Source of the DNA: Streptomyces diastatochromogenes
GTDB lineage: Bacteria > Actinomycetota > Actinomycetes > Streptomycetales > Streptomycetaceae
DNA length: 64,000 bases
Direction: 5' to 3'
Assembly: GCF_002242805.1 (NCBI RefSeq)
Contig: NZ_MCGQ01000044.1
Location: 41,581-105,580 of the forward strand
In this document: positions 41,068 through 51,450 of the stretch, in pieces
Position numbering within the stretch: the stretch's first letter is position 1
Layout of the letters: each line of letters starts with the position of its first letter
Notes under the pieces: generated by a model
Told to the model about the DNA's origin: nothing
The model's database searches: none
What the model saw: only the letters and a program-made list of their open reading frames with translations
Translations under genes and position numbers: made by a program

Positions 41068-42392
41068 GGTACGACAGCATCACCGAGGCCATCGGCAACA
41101 CTCCGCTCGTGCGCATCGACCCGGCCGTCCACGGTCTGGCCCACATCGACCTGTACGCCAAGCTGGAACTGCTCAACCCGTTCGGATCGGTCAAGGACCG
41201 GGCCGCCTGGAACATGGCCGGCCCCCATCTGGCGGACGCGGCCGAGCGCGGCCGGCAGGTCGTGGAGCTGTCCAGCGGCAACACCGCCAAGGCCCTGGCC
41301 GTCCTCGCGGGGATGCACGGCCTGACCTTCAGGAGCGTCACCAACCGGATGCGCATCCCGGAGATCAAGGACCTCCTGCTGCTGCTCGGCGCCGAGATCG
41401 AGGAGCTGCCCGGCCAGAGCGAATGCCTGGACCCGACCGCCACCGACGACCCGCTCACCCTCTTCCACCGGACGCTGTCCGAACCCGGCGCCGCCTTCCT
41501 CCACACCGACCAGTACTTCAACCCGCGCAACACCGAGGCCCACCTCACCGGCACCGGCCCGGAGATCGTCAAGGACCTGGACGGGCGGGCCCCGGACTGG
41601 TTCATCGCCTGTGTGGGCACGGCCGGTTCCTCCACCGGGGTCGCCCGCGTGCTGCGCGAACACGACCCCGCCGTACGGGTCGTCGGCCTGGTCGCGGACA
41701 AGTCCGACTTCATCCCGGGCATCCGCACCATCGACGAGGCGCGCGAGGTCGGGCTGTTCGACCCCGGCACCTACGACACGATCGAGGCGGTGAGCGCCGA
41801 CGACGCGATCGAGGGCATGCTGACCCTGAACCGCCGGTGCGGCATCATGGCCGGCCCCACCGGCGGAGCCGCCTACTTCGGTGCCCTGCGCCGGCTGCGC
41901 GCCGCCGACAGCGAACTGACGGAACGGCAGTCGGCCGTCTTCATCGTCTGCGACCGCGTCGAGAGCTACCTGAGCTACGTCCGCCGGCGGCGCCCGGACC
42001 TGTTCGGCCGCCCCCGTCGCAGGAACTCACCGGCCGATCTGTCCGACACCGAGGTACGCGCGGCTCCGGCCGTCGGCGTCGCCGACGCCCAGGCGTGGAT
42101 CGCCACCGGCCTGCCGCTCGTGGTCGACCTGCGCAGCCCCTCCGCCTACGCCGCCCTGCACATCGACGGCTCGGTCAACATCGTCGACGAGCTGTTCGAG
42201 GAACTGGTCCACGGCGGCCTGCCCTTCAGCCGCAACCGCCCGGTGCTGCTCGCCTGCCCGGTCGGCGAGAAGTCCGCCCGCTACGCCGCGCTGCTCACCC
42301 GCATGGGGCACCCGGACGTCCGCAGCCTGACCGGTGGCATCATCGCCTGGCGCGACGCGGGCGCACCCCTGGTACGGGACCGAGCGGCATGA
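41064..42392 (+). CDS. Cysteine synthase-like PLP enzyme fused to a rhodanese domain
   Basis: 442 aa from GTG 41064. Residues 1-310 are a fold-II PLP enzyme of the CysK/CBS/SbnA group, with Lys44 in NPFGSVKDR, the phosphate and substrate loop SSGNT at 70-74, and GTAGSSTG at 185-192. Residues about 335-440 are a rhodanese domain (VVDLRSPSAYAALHIDGSVN) with the active-site loop starting at Cys398 (LLACPVGEKS). The fusion could make a beta-substituted alanine with sulfur delivered as a persulfide on Cys398. It is coupled on both sides. Confidence 0.84.
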   Translation: MRYDSITEAIGNTPLVRIDPAVHGLAHIDLYAKLELLNPFGSVKDRAAWNMAGPHLADAAERGRQVVELSSGNTAKALAVLAGMHGLTFRSVTNRMRIPEIKDLLLLLGAEIEELPGQSECLDPTATDDPLTLFHRTLSEPGAAFLHTDQYFNPRNTEAHLTGTGPEIVKDLDGRAPDWFIACVGTAGSSTGVARVLREHDPAVRVVGLVADKSDFIPGIRTIDEAREVGLFDPGTYDTIEAVSADDAIEGMLTLNRRCGIMAGPTGGAAYFGALRRLRAADSELTERQSAVFIVCDRVESYLSYVRRRRPDLFGRPRRRNSPADLSDTEVRAAPAVGVADAQAWIATGLPLVVDLRSPSAYAALHIDGSVNIVDELFEELVHGGLPFSRNRPVLLACPVGEKSARYAALLTRMGHPDVRSLTGGIIAWRDAGAPLVRDRAA

Positions 42393-43594
42393 CGGCACCC
42401 GGGATACCGACTCAAGTGCCCCCTCCGATCGAGGAGTTGAGCGCGCTGCGCGCCCAGTTCCCCATCATCACCGGGCACCCGGAGCTGGCCTACCTGGACA
42501 GCGCGGCCACCGCCCAGAAGCCGCAGGCCGTACTCGACGCGGTGCAGACCTACCTCACCACGACCAACGCCAACGCCGGACGCGGCACCTACACCTGGGC
42601 CAACAGGACCACGGACCTGGTCGAGCAGACCCGGGACCGCGTCAAACGGTTCCTCGACGACCCGGACCCGCAGCGGTCGGCCGTCCACTTCACCAGCGGC
42701 ACCACCGAGGGGCTGCGCACCATCGCCCGCGACTGGCTTCCCGAACTCCTCGCCGACGGCGACGAGATCGTGGTCCCGGTCGCCGACCACCAGGCCAACA
42801 TCTCGCCCTGGCTGGAGGTCCAGCAGCAGCTGGCCGGCCAGGGCGTGCGGGTCCGCGTCCTGCCGATGCCGTACCAGCGGGCCTCCGGCGACTACGACCA
42901 CACGGCGCTGGCGTCCCTCGCCGGGCCGCGCACCAGATTCGTCGCCGCGACTCATGTCCACCACGTCTACGGCGGGGACATGAACATCCACCGCATCCGC
43001 GACGCAGTCGGCCCGGACGCCGTCATCTGTCTGGACGCCGCCCAGAGCGTCGGGCATCTGCCGGTGTCCGTGGCCGCGCTGGACGTCGACTTCGTCGTCT
43101 TCTCCGGTCACAAGGCCATGGCCCTACCCGGCTCGGGGGCCGTCTGGGCACGTCAGACGCGCGGACCGGCGTTCGCCCCCGGCGGCTGGTCGGGTACGCC
43201 CAACACCGTCGGCATCGCTTCCCTGGCGGCGGCGCTGGACTGGCTGGAGGCCGCGGGGCCCGACCGGATCGAACGGTGGACCGTCGCCCTGGCGGCCCGG
43301 CTCACCGAGGGGCTGCGCCACCTGGACGCCTACGAGATCCTCGGCTGCCAGACGAGCATCGCCGCCGCCTCACCCGTACAGCGGCGCCAGGGCATCGTCA
43401 CCTTCCGGCACCGCGACATCGACTCCGGCGACCTGGGGTTCATCCTCTTCAGCCACGGCTTCATGGTCCGCTCCGACAGCCACTGCCAGGGCAGCGCGGG
43501 GGAGAAGACCCACTCGGTCCGGGTGAGCCTGCACGTCTACAACACGGAGGAGGAGATCGACAGGCTGCTGTCGGTTCTTGCCACCCTCGGGTGA
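42389..43594 (+). CDS. Cysteine desulfurase-like (SufS/CsdA group) aminotransferase class V enzyme
   Basis: 401 aa. YLDSAATAQKP near 35, the PLP-stacking His region PVADHQANISPW, LDAAQSVGH, and the PLP Lys242 in FSGHKAMALPGSG are intact. Cys366 in RSDSHCQGSAGEK sits where SufS has its persulfide Cys. It can therefore generate persulfide sulfur from cysteine, or act as a lyase on a related amino acid. ATGA-coupled to the cysteine synthase-rhodanese gene: the natural reading is desulfurase to rhodanese sulfur relay. No SUF genes are nearby, so Fe-S assembly is unlikely to be the role. Confidence 0.84.
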   Translation: MTAPGIPTQVPPPIEELSALRAQFPIITGHPELAYLDSAATAQKPQAVLDAVQTYLTTTNANAGRGTYTWANRTTDLVEQTRDRVKRFLDDPDPQRSAVHFTSGTTEGLRTIARDWLPELLADGDEIVVPVADHQANISPWLEVQQQLAGQGVRVRVLPMPYQRASGDYDHTALASLAGPRTRFVAATHVHHVYGGDMNIHRIRDAVGPDAVICLDAAQSVGHLPVSVAALDVDFVVFSGHKAMALPGSGAVWARQTRGPAFAPGGWSGTPNTVGIASLAAALDWLEAAGPDRIERWTVALAARLTEGLRHLDAYEILGCQTSIAAASPVQRRQGIVTFRHRDIDSGDLGFILFSHGFMVRSDSHCQGSAGEKTHSVRVSLHVYNTEEEIDRLLSVLATLG

Positions 43595-43624
43595 TATCGG
43601 CAGCCGAACAGGGAATGGAAACCG

Positions 43625-44449
43625 TTGTCACCTATACCCTCTGCGAAAAGGATCAGAGGCGAGACGGCAAGGTGGCACGACCGTATGGGGCTGAGTCTGG
43701 CAACGGCCGAGCGATGGGTGCGGCGGTGGGAGCGTCAGCAGGAGCGGTACGCCGTCGACCGTGAGGAACGCTTCACGGTGATTGCCGACCTGGTCGAGCA
43801 CAGCGCCGCGAGCGCCGCCCACCGGCCCCTGATCGTCGACCTCGGCTGCGGCCCCGGATCACTGGCGGCCCGCCTGGCCCGGCGGCTGCCGGACGCGGAC
43901 ATCGTGGCGGTGGACCGGGACCCGCTCCTGCTGGAGCTGGCCCGCACCCACCACGCGGACGCGGCCCGCTACGTCGACACGGTCATCGGCGCACCCGGCT
44001 GGACCGAGGCCCTCACCCTCGACCGCCCGCTCGACGCGGCCGTGTCGACGACGGCCCTGCACTACCTGAACCCGGACGCCCTGCGCCGCACGTACGGCCA
44101 ACTGGCCTCGCTGCTCCGTCCCGGAGGCATCCTCGTCAACGGCGACCACCTGCCACCGGACGACACCGAACTCGCCGAGATCGCCGGACACATCGGCCGC
44201 CGCCGGGCGGAACGACGGCGGGCCTTCGCCCACGAGGACTGGTCCTCCTGGTGGGCGGCGATCGCCGAGGACCCCGAGATGACCGACCTCTTCGCCGAAC
44301 ACCGGACCCGCCGCTCCCCGACGGGAACGGACAACGCCGCCCGCCTCTCCCTGCCCACGCACCTGCGACTCCTGCGGGAGGCGGGCTTCCGCCATGCCGG
44401 TGCTGTCTGGCAGTACGGCGACAGTTGTGTGGTCGTGGCGATCCGGTGA
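43625..44449 (+). CDS. Class I SAM-dependent methyltransferase
   Basis: 274 aa from TTG 43625; ATG 43685, with AAGGTGG upstream, is a good alternative giving 254 aa. Motif I is LIVDLGCGPGSLAARLA and motif II includes DIVAVDRDP. LRPGGILVNGDHLPP is motif-III like. It is a small-molecule-type methyltransferase. It begins 30 bp after the desulfurase-like gene and may belong to the same transcript, in which case it would methylate the pathway product. The substrate is unknown. Confidence 0.8.
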   Translation: MSPIPSAKRIRGETARWHDRMGLSLATAERWVRRWERQQERYAVDREERFTVIADLVEHSAASAAHRPLIVDLGCGPGSLAARLARRLPDADIVAVDRDPLLLELARTHHADAARYVDTVIGAPGWTEALTLDRPLDAAVSTTALHYLNPDALRRTYGQLASLLRPGGILVNGDHLPPDDTELAEIAGHIGRRRAERRRAFAHEDWSSWWAAIAEDPEMTDLFAEHRTRRSPTGTDNAARLSLPTHLRLLREAGFRHAGAVWQYGDSCVVVAIR

Positions 44450-44474
44450 TGAGGTGAGGGCGGCCCGGTTCCGC

Positions 44475-44505
44475 TTGACTTCGAGTGCGCTCCAATTCGT
44501 AGCGT
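44475..44505 (+). promoter_or_regulatory. MerR-type promoter (19-bp spacer with central dyad)
   Basis: TTGACT (44475-44480) and TAGCGT (44500-44505) are separated by 19 bp, longer than normal. Within the spacer is an imperfect dyad centred near 44488 (GAGTGCGCTC core; 8 of 11 positions pair over 22 bp). This long-spacer, dyad-in-spacer layout is characteristic of promoters activated by MerR-family regulators. No merR gene is in the window. Confidence 0.55.
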
Positions 44506-44512
44506 TTCGGGC

Positions 44513-45475
44513 ATGAGCACTGCACAGCACAAGATCGGGTCGGGTTTCGGTGCCGAGAGCACTGCCGACGACGTCCTTCAGGGGATCGACCTCACCGGAA
44601 AGCTCGCGATCGTCACCGGTGGCTACTCGGGGCTCGGGCTGGAGACCACCCGGGCGCTGACCAAGGCGGGTGCCGAGGTCGTCGTGCCGGCGCGGCGTCC
44701 GGACACCGCGCGGGAGGCGCTCGCGGGGCTGCACGGGGTCGAGGTGGACGAGCTGGACCTGGGCGACCTGGAGAGCGTACGGGCGTTCGCCGAGCGGTTC
44801 CTCGCCTCCGGACGCACCGTCGATCTCATGATCAACAACGCCGGGATCATGGCCTGCCCGGAGACCCGGGTCGGACCCGGCTGGGAGGCGCAGTTCGCCA
44901 CCAACCACCTCGGCCACTACGCCCTGGTCAACCGCCTCTGGCCGGCGATCGAGCCCGGCGGCGCCCGGGTGGTCTCCGTCTCCTCCCGCGGCCACCACTT
45001 CTCCGGCATCCGCTGGGACGACGTCCACTGGCGGCACGGCTACGACAAGTGGGAGGCCTACGGCCAGGCCAAGACCGCGAACGTCCTGTTCGCCGTCCAC
45101 CTCGACAAGCTCGGCAAGGAGCACGGGGTACGCGCCTTCTCGCTCCACCCGGGCGGCATCATCACCCCACTCCAGCGGCACCTGCCCAAGGAGGAGATGG
45201 TGGAGCGCGGCTGGATCGACGAGCAGGGCAACGTGCTCAACCCCGAGGGCTTCAAGTCCCCGCAGCAGGGCGCGGCCACCCAGGTGTGGGCGGCCACCTC
45301 GCCCCAGCTGGAGGGCCTGGGCGGTGTCTACCTCGACGACTGCGAGATCGCCGAGCCGGCCCCCGAGGGCGACGAGCGCCTCGGCGTGAAGGCCTGGGCG
45401 ACGGACCCGGAACAGGCGGCCCGCCTGTGGGCGCTGTCGGCGGAGCTGACGGGCGTCGACGCGTTCGCGGAGTAG
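44513..45475 (+). CDS. Short-chain dehydrogenase/reductase
   Basis: 320 aa classical SDR of the retinol-dehydrogenase/WWOX-like type. Cofactor motif TGGYSGLGLE at about 35-44, NNAG at about 107, catalytic Ser (SVSSRG) and the YGQAK pair near 185. NAD(P)H-dependent oxidoreduction of an alcohol or carbonyl. It stands alone between a MerR-type promoter and a strong terminator, so it is probably a stress- or xenobiotic-induced reductase. Start ATG 44513 is 7 bp after the -10, so this transcript too may have a very short or no leader. Confidence 0.85.
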   Translation: MSTAQHKIGSGFGAESTADDVLQGIDLTGKLAIVTGGYSGLGLETTRALTKAGAEVVVPARRPDTAREALAGLHGVEVDELDLGDLESVRAFAERFLASGRTVDLMINNAGIMACPETRVGPGWEAQFATNHLGHYALVNRLWPAIEPGGARVVSVSSRGHHFSGIRWDDVHWRHGYDKWEAYGQAKTANVLFAVHLDKLGKEHGVRAFSLHPGGIITPLQRHLPKEEMVERGWIDEQGNVLNPEGFKSPQQGAATQVWAATSPQLEGLGGVYLDDCEIAEPAPEGDERLGVKAWATDPEQAARLWALSAELTGVDAFAE

Positions 45476-45494
45476 ACCGGACGGGGACGGCGGC

Positions 45495-45528
45495 CCGGAC
45501 GGCCGGGCTGACCAGCCCGGCCGTCCGG
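45495..45528 (+). terminator. Perfect 15-bp stem terminator
   Basis: CCGGACGGCCGGGCT (45495-45509) pairs with AGCCCGGCCGTCCGG (45514-45528) around a GACC loop, 20 bp after the SDR stop. Confidence 0.82.
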
Positions 45529-45630
45529 CAGCGAGGTCGCCGAGGACCGCTTCGGGGTCGTCACCGGACCGGTCAGGAATGGAGAAGCGCCGGTCGGCCG
45601 GGCGCGGCTAGCGTGGCCGCCACGGGCACC

Positions 45631-45652
45631 GTCCGAGTTAGGAAAATCGGAC
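45631..45652. promoter_or_regulatory. Dyad upstream of the UvrA-like gene
   Basis: GTCCGA (45631-45636) and TCGGAC (45647-45652) form a perfect inverted repeat around an AT-rich 10-bp centre (GTTAGGAAAA), 42 bp before ATG 45694. It is a likely operator, of the size used by TetR-type repressors. Confidence 0.5.
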
Positions 45653-45693
45653 GTTACGCTCGAAGCCGCCCCGACCGAGGAGAGACGAGAAGC

Positions 45694-48078
<2,385 letters not shown>

Positions 48079-48111
48079 CCGAAACGCGCCCCGGCGCCCT
48101 GGCGTTGGTCC

Positions 48112-48150
48112 TGTGCGCGGCGTACAAAAGTGTCTTGTGCGCCGCGCACA
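48112..48150. promoter_or_regulatory. Twin 15-bp palindromes upstream of the acyl-CoA ligase operon
   Basis: TGTGCGCGGCGTACA (48112-48126) and TGTGCGCCGCGCACA (48136-48150) are both near-palindromes and are repeats of each other, 24 bp centre to centre. Together they can also form a 15-bp hairpin (14 of 15 paired). They may be paired operators for the downstream operon or a terminator for the UvrA-like gene. Confidence 0.5.
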
Positions 48151-48268
48151 ACCGCCGCACGCAACGTCGTGACACGCGCCCATGGGCCTGGTTCGCGGCC
48201 CGTTCCTATGGTCCTCCTGTTGGTCCCTCCCCCCTCAGCGGTGAGGGGAGCGAGCCGAAGGAGCCGTC

Positions 48269-49699
48269 GTGCATTTTTCCGAGCTGCCGGATGTCCGGGC
48301 CGAGCGTTTCCCGGACGGCCCCTGTATCGCCGACGACACGTCGGCCCTGAACAACTCCCAGTTCCTCTCGCGCGTCGACGGGACGGCGCGCGTGCTGCGG
48401 GACCAGGGTGTCGGGCAGGGGGACGTGGTGGCGATCGTGCTGCCCAACGGCGTCGACTTCGTCGTGACGCTGTTCGCCGCCTGGCGGCTGGGCGCCGCGG
48501 TGACCCCGGTCAATCCGATGCTGACGGCGGTCGAGGCCGACTACCAGATCAGGGACTCCGGCGCCCGTGCCGTCGTCACGGACGCGCTGTCCCCGCAGGA
48601 GGTCAGCGGCGACCGGCTCCTCACCCCGGTCGTGAACGCGGACGACGTGGCGCTGCTCATCTACACCAGCGGCAGCACCGGCAGGCCCAAGGGCGTGATC
48701 CTCGACCACGCCAACGTCATGGCGATGGTGGCCATGATGACCGAGGCCTGCGGCACCTCGGCGGCCGACCACAGCCTGCTGGTCCTGCCCCTGTTCCACG
48801 TCAACGGCATCGTGGTGAGCGTCCTGACCCCGCTGCACGCCGGCGGCCGCGTCACCGTGGCCGGCCGCTTCCGGCCCGAGACCTTCTTCGACACCGTCGA
48901 ACGCGCGCGCCCGACCTTCTTCTCGGGCGTCCCGGCGATCTTCATGATGCTCACGGAACTGCCCGAGGACGTCCGCCCCGACTGTTCCTCGCTGCGGTTC
49001 GCCGTCTGCGGGGCGGCACCCATGCCCGCCCGGCTGATCGAGCGGTTCGAGGCCCGCTACGGCGTCCCGGTCGTCGAGGGCTACGGCCTGTCGGAGACCA
49101 GCTGTGCCGCCACGGTCAACCCCGTCGACGGCCGCCGCAAGCCCGGCACCGTCGGCCTGCCGCTGCCCGGCCAGGAGGTGGCCGTCGTACGGCCGGACGG
49201 GAGCCCGGCGGCACCCGGGGAGGCGGGCGAGGTCGTCGTCAGCGGCCCGAACGTCATGCGCGGCTACCTGGGCCGCCCCGAGGACACGGCCCGCACCCTG
49301 GTGGACGGCCGGCTGCACACGGGCGACGTGGGCCGCTTCGACGAGGACGGCTACCTGGTGCTCGTCGACCGCATCAAGGACATGATCATCCGGGGCGGCG
49401 AGAACATCTACCCCAAGGAGATCGAGTCCGTCCTGGGAACCCACCCCGCCGTCCTGGAGTCCGCGGTGGTCGGCGCCCCCGACCCACGGCTCGGTGAAGT
49501 GCCGGTCGCCTACGTCGTGTTGCGCCGGGGCGCGGCGGCCACCGGCGAGCAACTCATCGACCACTGCCGCACGGCGCTGGCCAGGTACAAGCTCCCGGTC
49601 GAGATCGTCGAACTCGACGCGCTGCCCCGCAATCCGGTGGGGAAGACCGACAAGCCCGCCCTGCGCGTCCGGCTCGCCGGCGCCGTCGCGGCCCGCTGA
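48269..49699 (+). CDS. Acyl-CoA ligase (AMP-forming)
   Basis: 476 aa from GTG 48269 with GAAGGAG upstream. ANL-superfamily motifs: LLIYTSGSTGRPKGV near 130, VEGYGLSETS near 270, the hinge and A8 motif LVDRIKDMIIRGGENIYPKE near 365, and the C-terminal catalytic Lys in NPVGKTDK. It activates a carboxylic acid as acyl-AMP then acyl-CoA. It heads a four-gene operon with a DUF3556 protein, an FAD oxidoreductase and a PucR-type regulator. The fatty or aromatic acid used is unknown. Confidence 0.87.
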   Translation: MHFSELPDVRAERFPDGPCIADDTSALNNSQFLSRVDGTARVLRDQGVGQGDVVAIVLPNGVDFVVTLFAAWRLGAAVTPVNPMLTAVEADYQIRDSGARAVVTDALSPQEVSGDRLLTPVVNADDVALLIYTSGSTGRPKGVILDHANVMAMVAMMTEACGTSAADHSLLVLPLFHVNGIVVSVLTPLHAGGRVTVAGRFRPETFFDTVERARPTFFSGVPAIFMMLTELPEDVRPDCSSLRFAVCGAAPMPARLIERFEARYGVPVVEGYGLSETSCAATVNPVDGRRKPGTVGLPLPGQEVAVVRPDGSPAAPGEAGEVVVSGPNVMRGYLGRPEDTARTLVDGRLHTGDVGRFDEDGYLVLVDRIKDMIIRGGENIYPKEIESVLGTHPAVLESAVVGAPDPRLGEVPVAYVVLRRGAAATGEQLIDHCRTALARYKLPVEIVELDALPRNPVGKTDKPALRVRLAGAVAAR

Positions 49700-49713
49700 A
49701 GGAGGGGACGAGC

Positions 49714-51450
49714 ATGGGATTCCGTACGCCCCGCCTCCTGGACGTCGACTTCGCCGAGTGGCGCTCGCGTCCCTATCTGCAGCGCATCAAGCCCCAGGCG
49801 CAGCACTGGGTCGAACACGGCTTCGGCACCCCGGGGGCCGTCTACCTGCTCTACATCGTGAAGATCGCGCTGTACGCCGGCGGCGGTCTGCTCACCGTCG
49901 CGGCCACCACGGACGTCGGCGGACTCGGCGACCTCGCCTCCTGGTGGGCCGAACCCCTCGTCTACCAGAAGCTCGCGGTCTGGACGCTGCTGTGGGAGGT
50001 GCTCGGCCTCGGCTGCGGATCGGGGCCGCTCAGCTCCCACTTCGCACCGCCGGTCGGCGCCTTCCTGCACTGGCTGCGACCGGGCACCGTACGGCTGCCC
50101 CCGTGGCCCGGGCGCGTGCCCCTCACCTCCGGCACCCGGCGCGGCGCTTTCGACGTCCTGCTGTACGCCGCCGTCCTGGGCGGTGCCGGGTGGCTGCTCT
50201 GCTCCTCCGCCGACCCGGACCGGCTGCTGCCGCACGCCCCGCTCGCCGCCCTGGTCACGGCACTGGCGCTGCTGGGCCTGCGGGACAAGACCGTCTTCCT
50301 GGCCGCCCGCGGCGAGCACTACGGGCTGACCCTGCTGGTGTTCCTCTTCCCCGTCACCGACATGACCGTCGGCCTGAAGCTCGTCATGGTCGCCCTGTGG
50401 TGGGGCGCCGCGACCTCCAAGCTCAACCGGCACTTCCCCTTCGTCGTCGCGGTGATGATCAGCAACAGCCCCCTCCAGCGCTGGAACCGCCTCAAGCACC
50501 GGCTCTACCGCGACTACCCGGAAGACCTGCGCCCCTCCGCACTGGCCGGGCTCGCCGCGCACAGCGGCACGGTCATCGAGTACGCCGTCCCCCTGGTGCT
50601 GCTCCTGTCGCACGGCGGCACCACCACGACCGTCGCGCTGACCGTCATGGTCGTCTTCCACCTGCACATCATGTCGACCGTCCCGATGGGCGTCCCGCTG
50701 GAGTGGAACGTCTTCTTCGTCTACTCGGCGCTGGTCCTCTTCGGCCACGAGGCGGCCGTCGGCCTGACGGACCTGGACTCGCCGGTACTCGGCGCGTTGC
50801 TGCTGCTGAGCCTGGTCGCCGTCCCCGTCCTCGGGCACGTCCGCCCCGACCTGGTGTCCTTCCTGCCGTCCATGCGCTACTACGCCGGCAACTGGCCCAC
50901 CACCCTCTGGTGCTTCAGGCCGGGCACCGAGGACCGGCTGGACTCCGCCATCACCAAGGCCTCCGCCCCGCCCTTCGACCAGCTCGCCCGCCTCTACGAC
51001 CGCGACACCGCCGAACTCATGCTGCACAAGGCGCTGGCCTGGAGGTCCCTGCACAGCCACGGACGCGCCCTCAACGGCCTGCTGCCCCGCGCCCTCGACG
51101 ACGTGGACGCCTACGATGTCCGCGACGGAGAGACCGTGGCCGGCACCGTCCTCGGATGGAACTTCGGTGACGGCCATCTGCACAACGAGCAGCTGCTCCG
51201 CGCGGTCCAGGAGCGCTGCCACTACGAACCCGGCGAGCTGCGTGTGATCGTTCTCGAGTCCCAGCCGATGCAGCGGCAGTGCCAGCACTACCGCATCGTG
51301 GACGCGGCCACCGGGCCGATCGAGGAAGGCTGTGTGACCGTCGCCGACATGGTGGCCCGCCAGCCCTGGCTGGACGCGGACGAGCCGGCCATCCCCGTCC
51401 GGCACCACTGCACCTCGGCGGTCCCGATCCGGGCGGCGGCCCATGACTGA
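49714..51450 (+). CDS. DUF3556 membrane protein
   Basis: 578 aa with about nine membrane helices between residues 40 and 390, then a soluble C-terminal domain of about 190 aa (WCFRPGTEDRLDSAI onward). A conserved-looking motif is SKLNRHFPFVVAVMISNSP near 240, and HLHIMSTVPMGVPLEWN near 315. This matches DUF3556, found in mycobacteria and streptomycetes beside lipid and FAD-oxidoreductase genes. A GAAGGAGG site precedes ATG 49714. It overlaps the next gene by 8 bp. Function unknown; a lipid-modifying role is inferred from neighbours. Confidence 0.77.
   Translation: MGFRTPRLLDVDFAEWRSRPYLQRIKPQAQHWVEHGFGTPGAVYLLYIVKIALYAGGGLLTVAATTDVGGLGDLASWWAEPLVYQKLAVWTLLWEVLGLGCGSGPLSSHFAPPVGAFLHWLRPGTVRLPPWPGRVPLTSGTRRGAFDVLLYAAVLGGAGWLLCSSADPDRLLPHAPLAALVTALALLGLRDKTVFLAARGEHYGLTLLVFLFPVTDMTVGLKLVMVALWWGAATSKLNRHFPFVVAVMISNSPLQRWNRLKHRLYRDYPEDLRPSALAGLAAHSGTVIEYAVPLVLLLSHGGTTTTVALTVMVVFHLHIMSTVPMGVPLEWNVFFVYSALVLFGHEAAVGLTDLDSPVLGALLLLSLVAVPVLGHVRPDLVSFLPSMRYYAGNWPTTLWCFRPGTEDRLDSAITKASAPPFDQLARLYDRDTAELMLHKALAWRSLHSHGRALNGLLPRALDDVDAYDVRDGETVAGTVLGWNFGDGHLHNEQLLRAVQERCHYEPGELRVIVLESQPMQRQCQHYRIVDAATGPIEEGCVTVADMVARQPWLDADEPAIPVRHHCTSAVPIRAAAHD

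Noticed and set aside
42389..43594. SUF-type iron-sulfur assembly operon
   Set aside because: The desulfurase-like gene has no sufB, sufC, sufD or sufU neighbours; its partners are other PLP enzymes.
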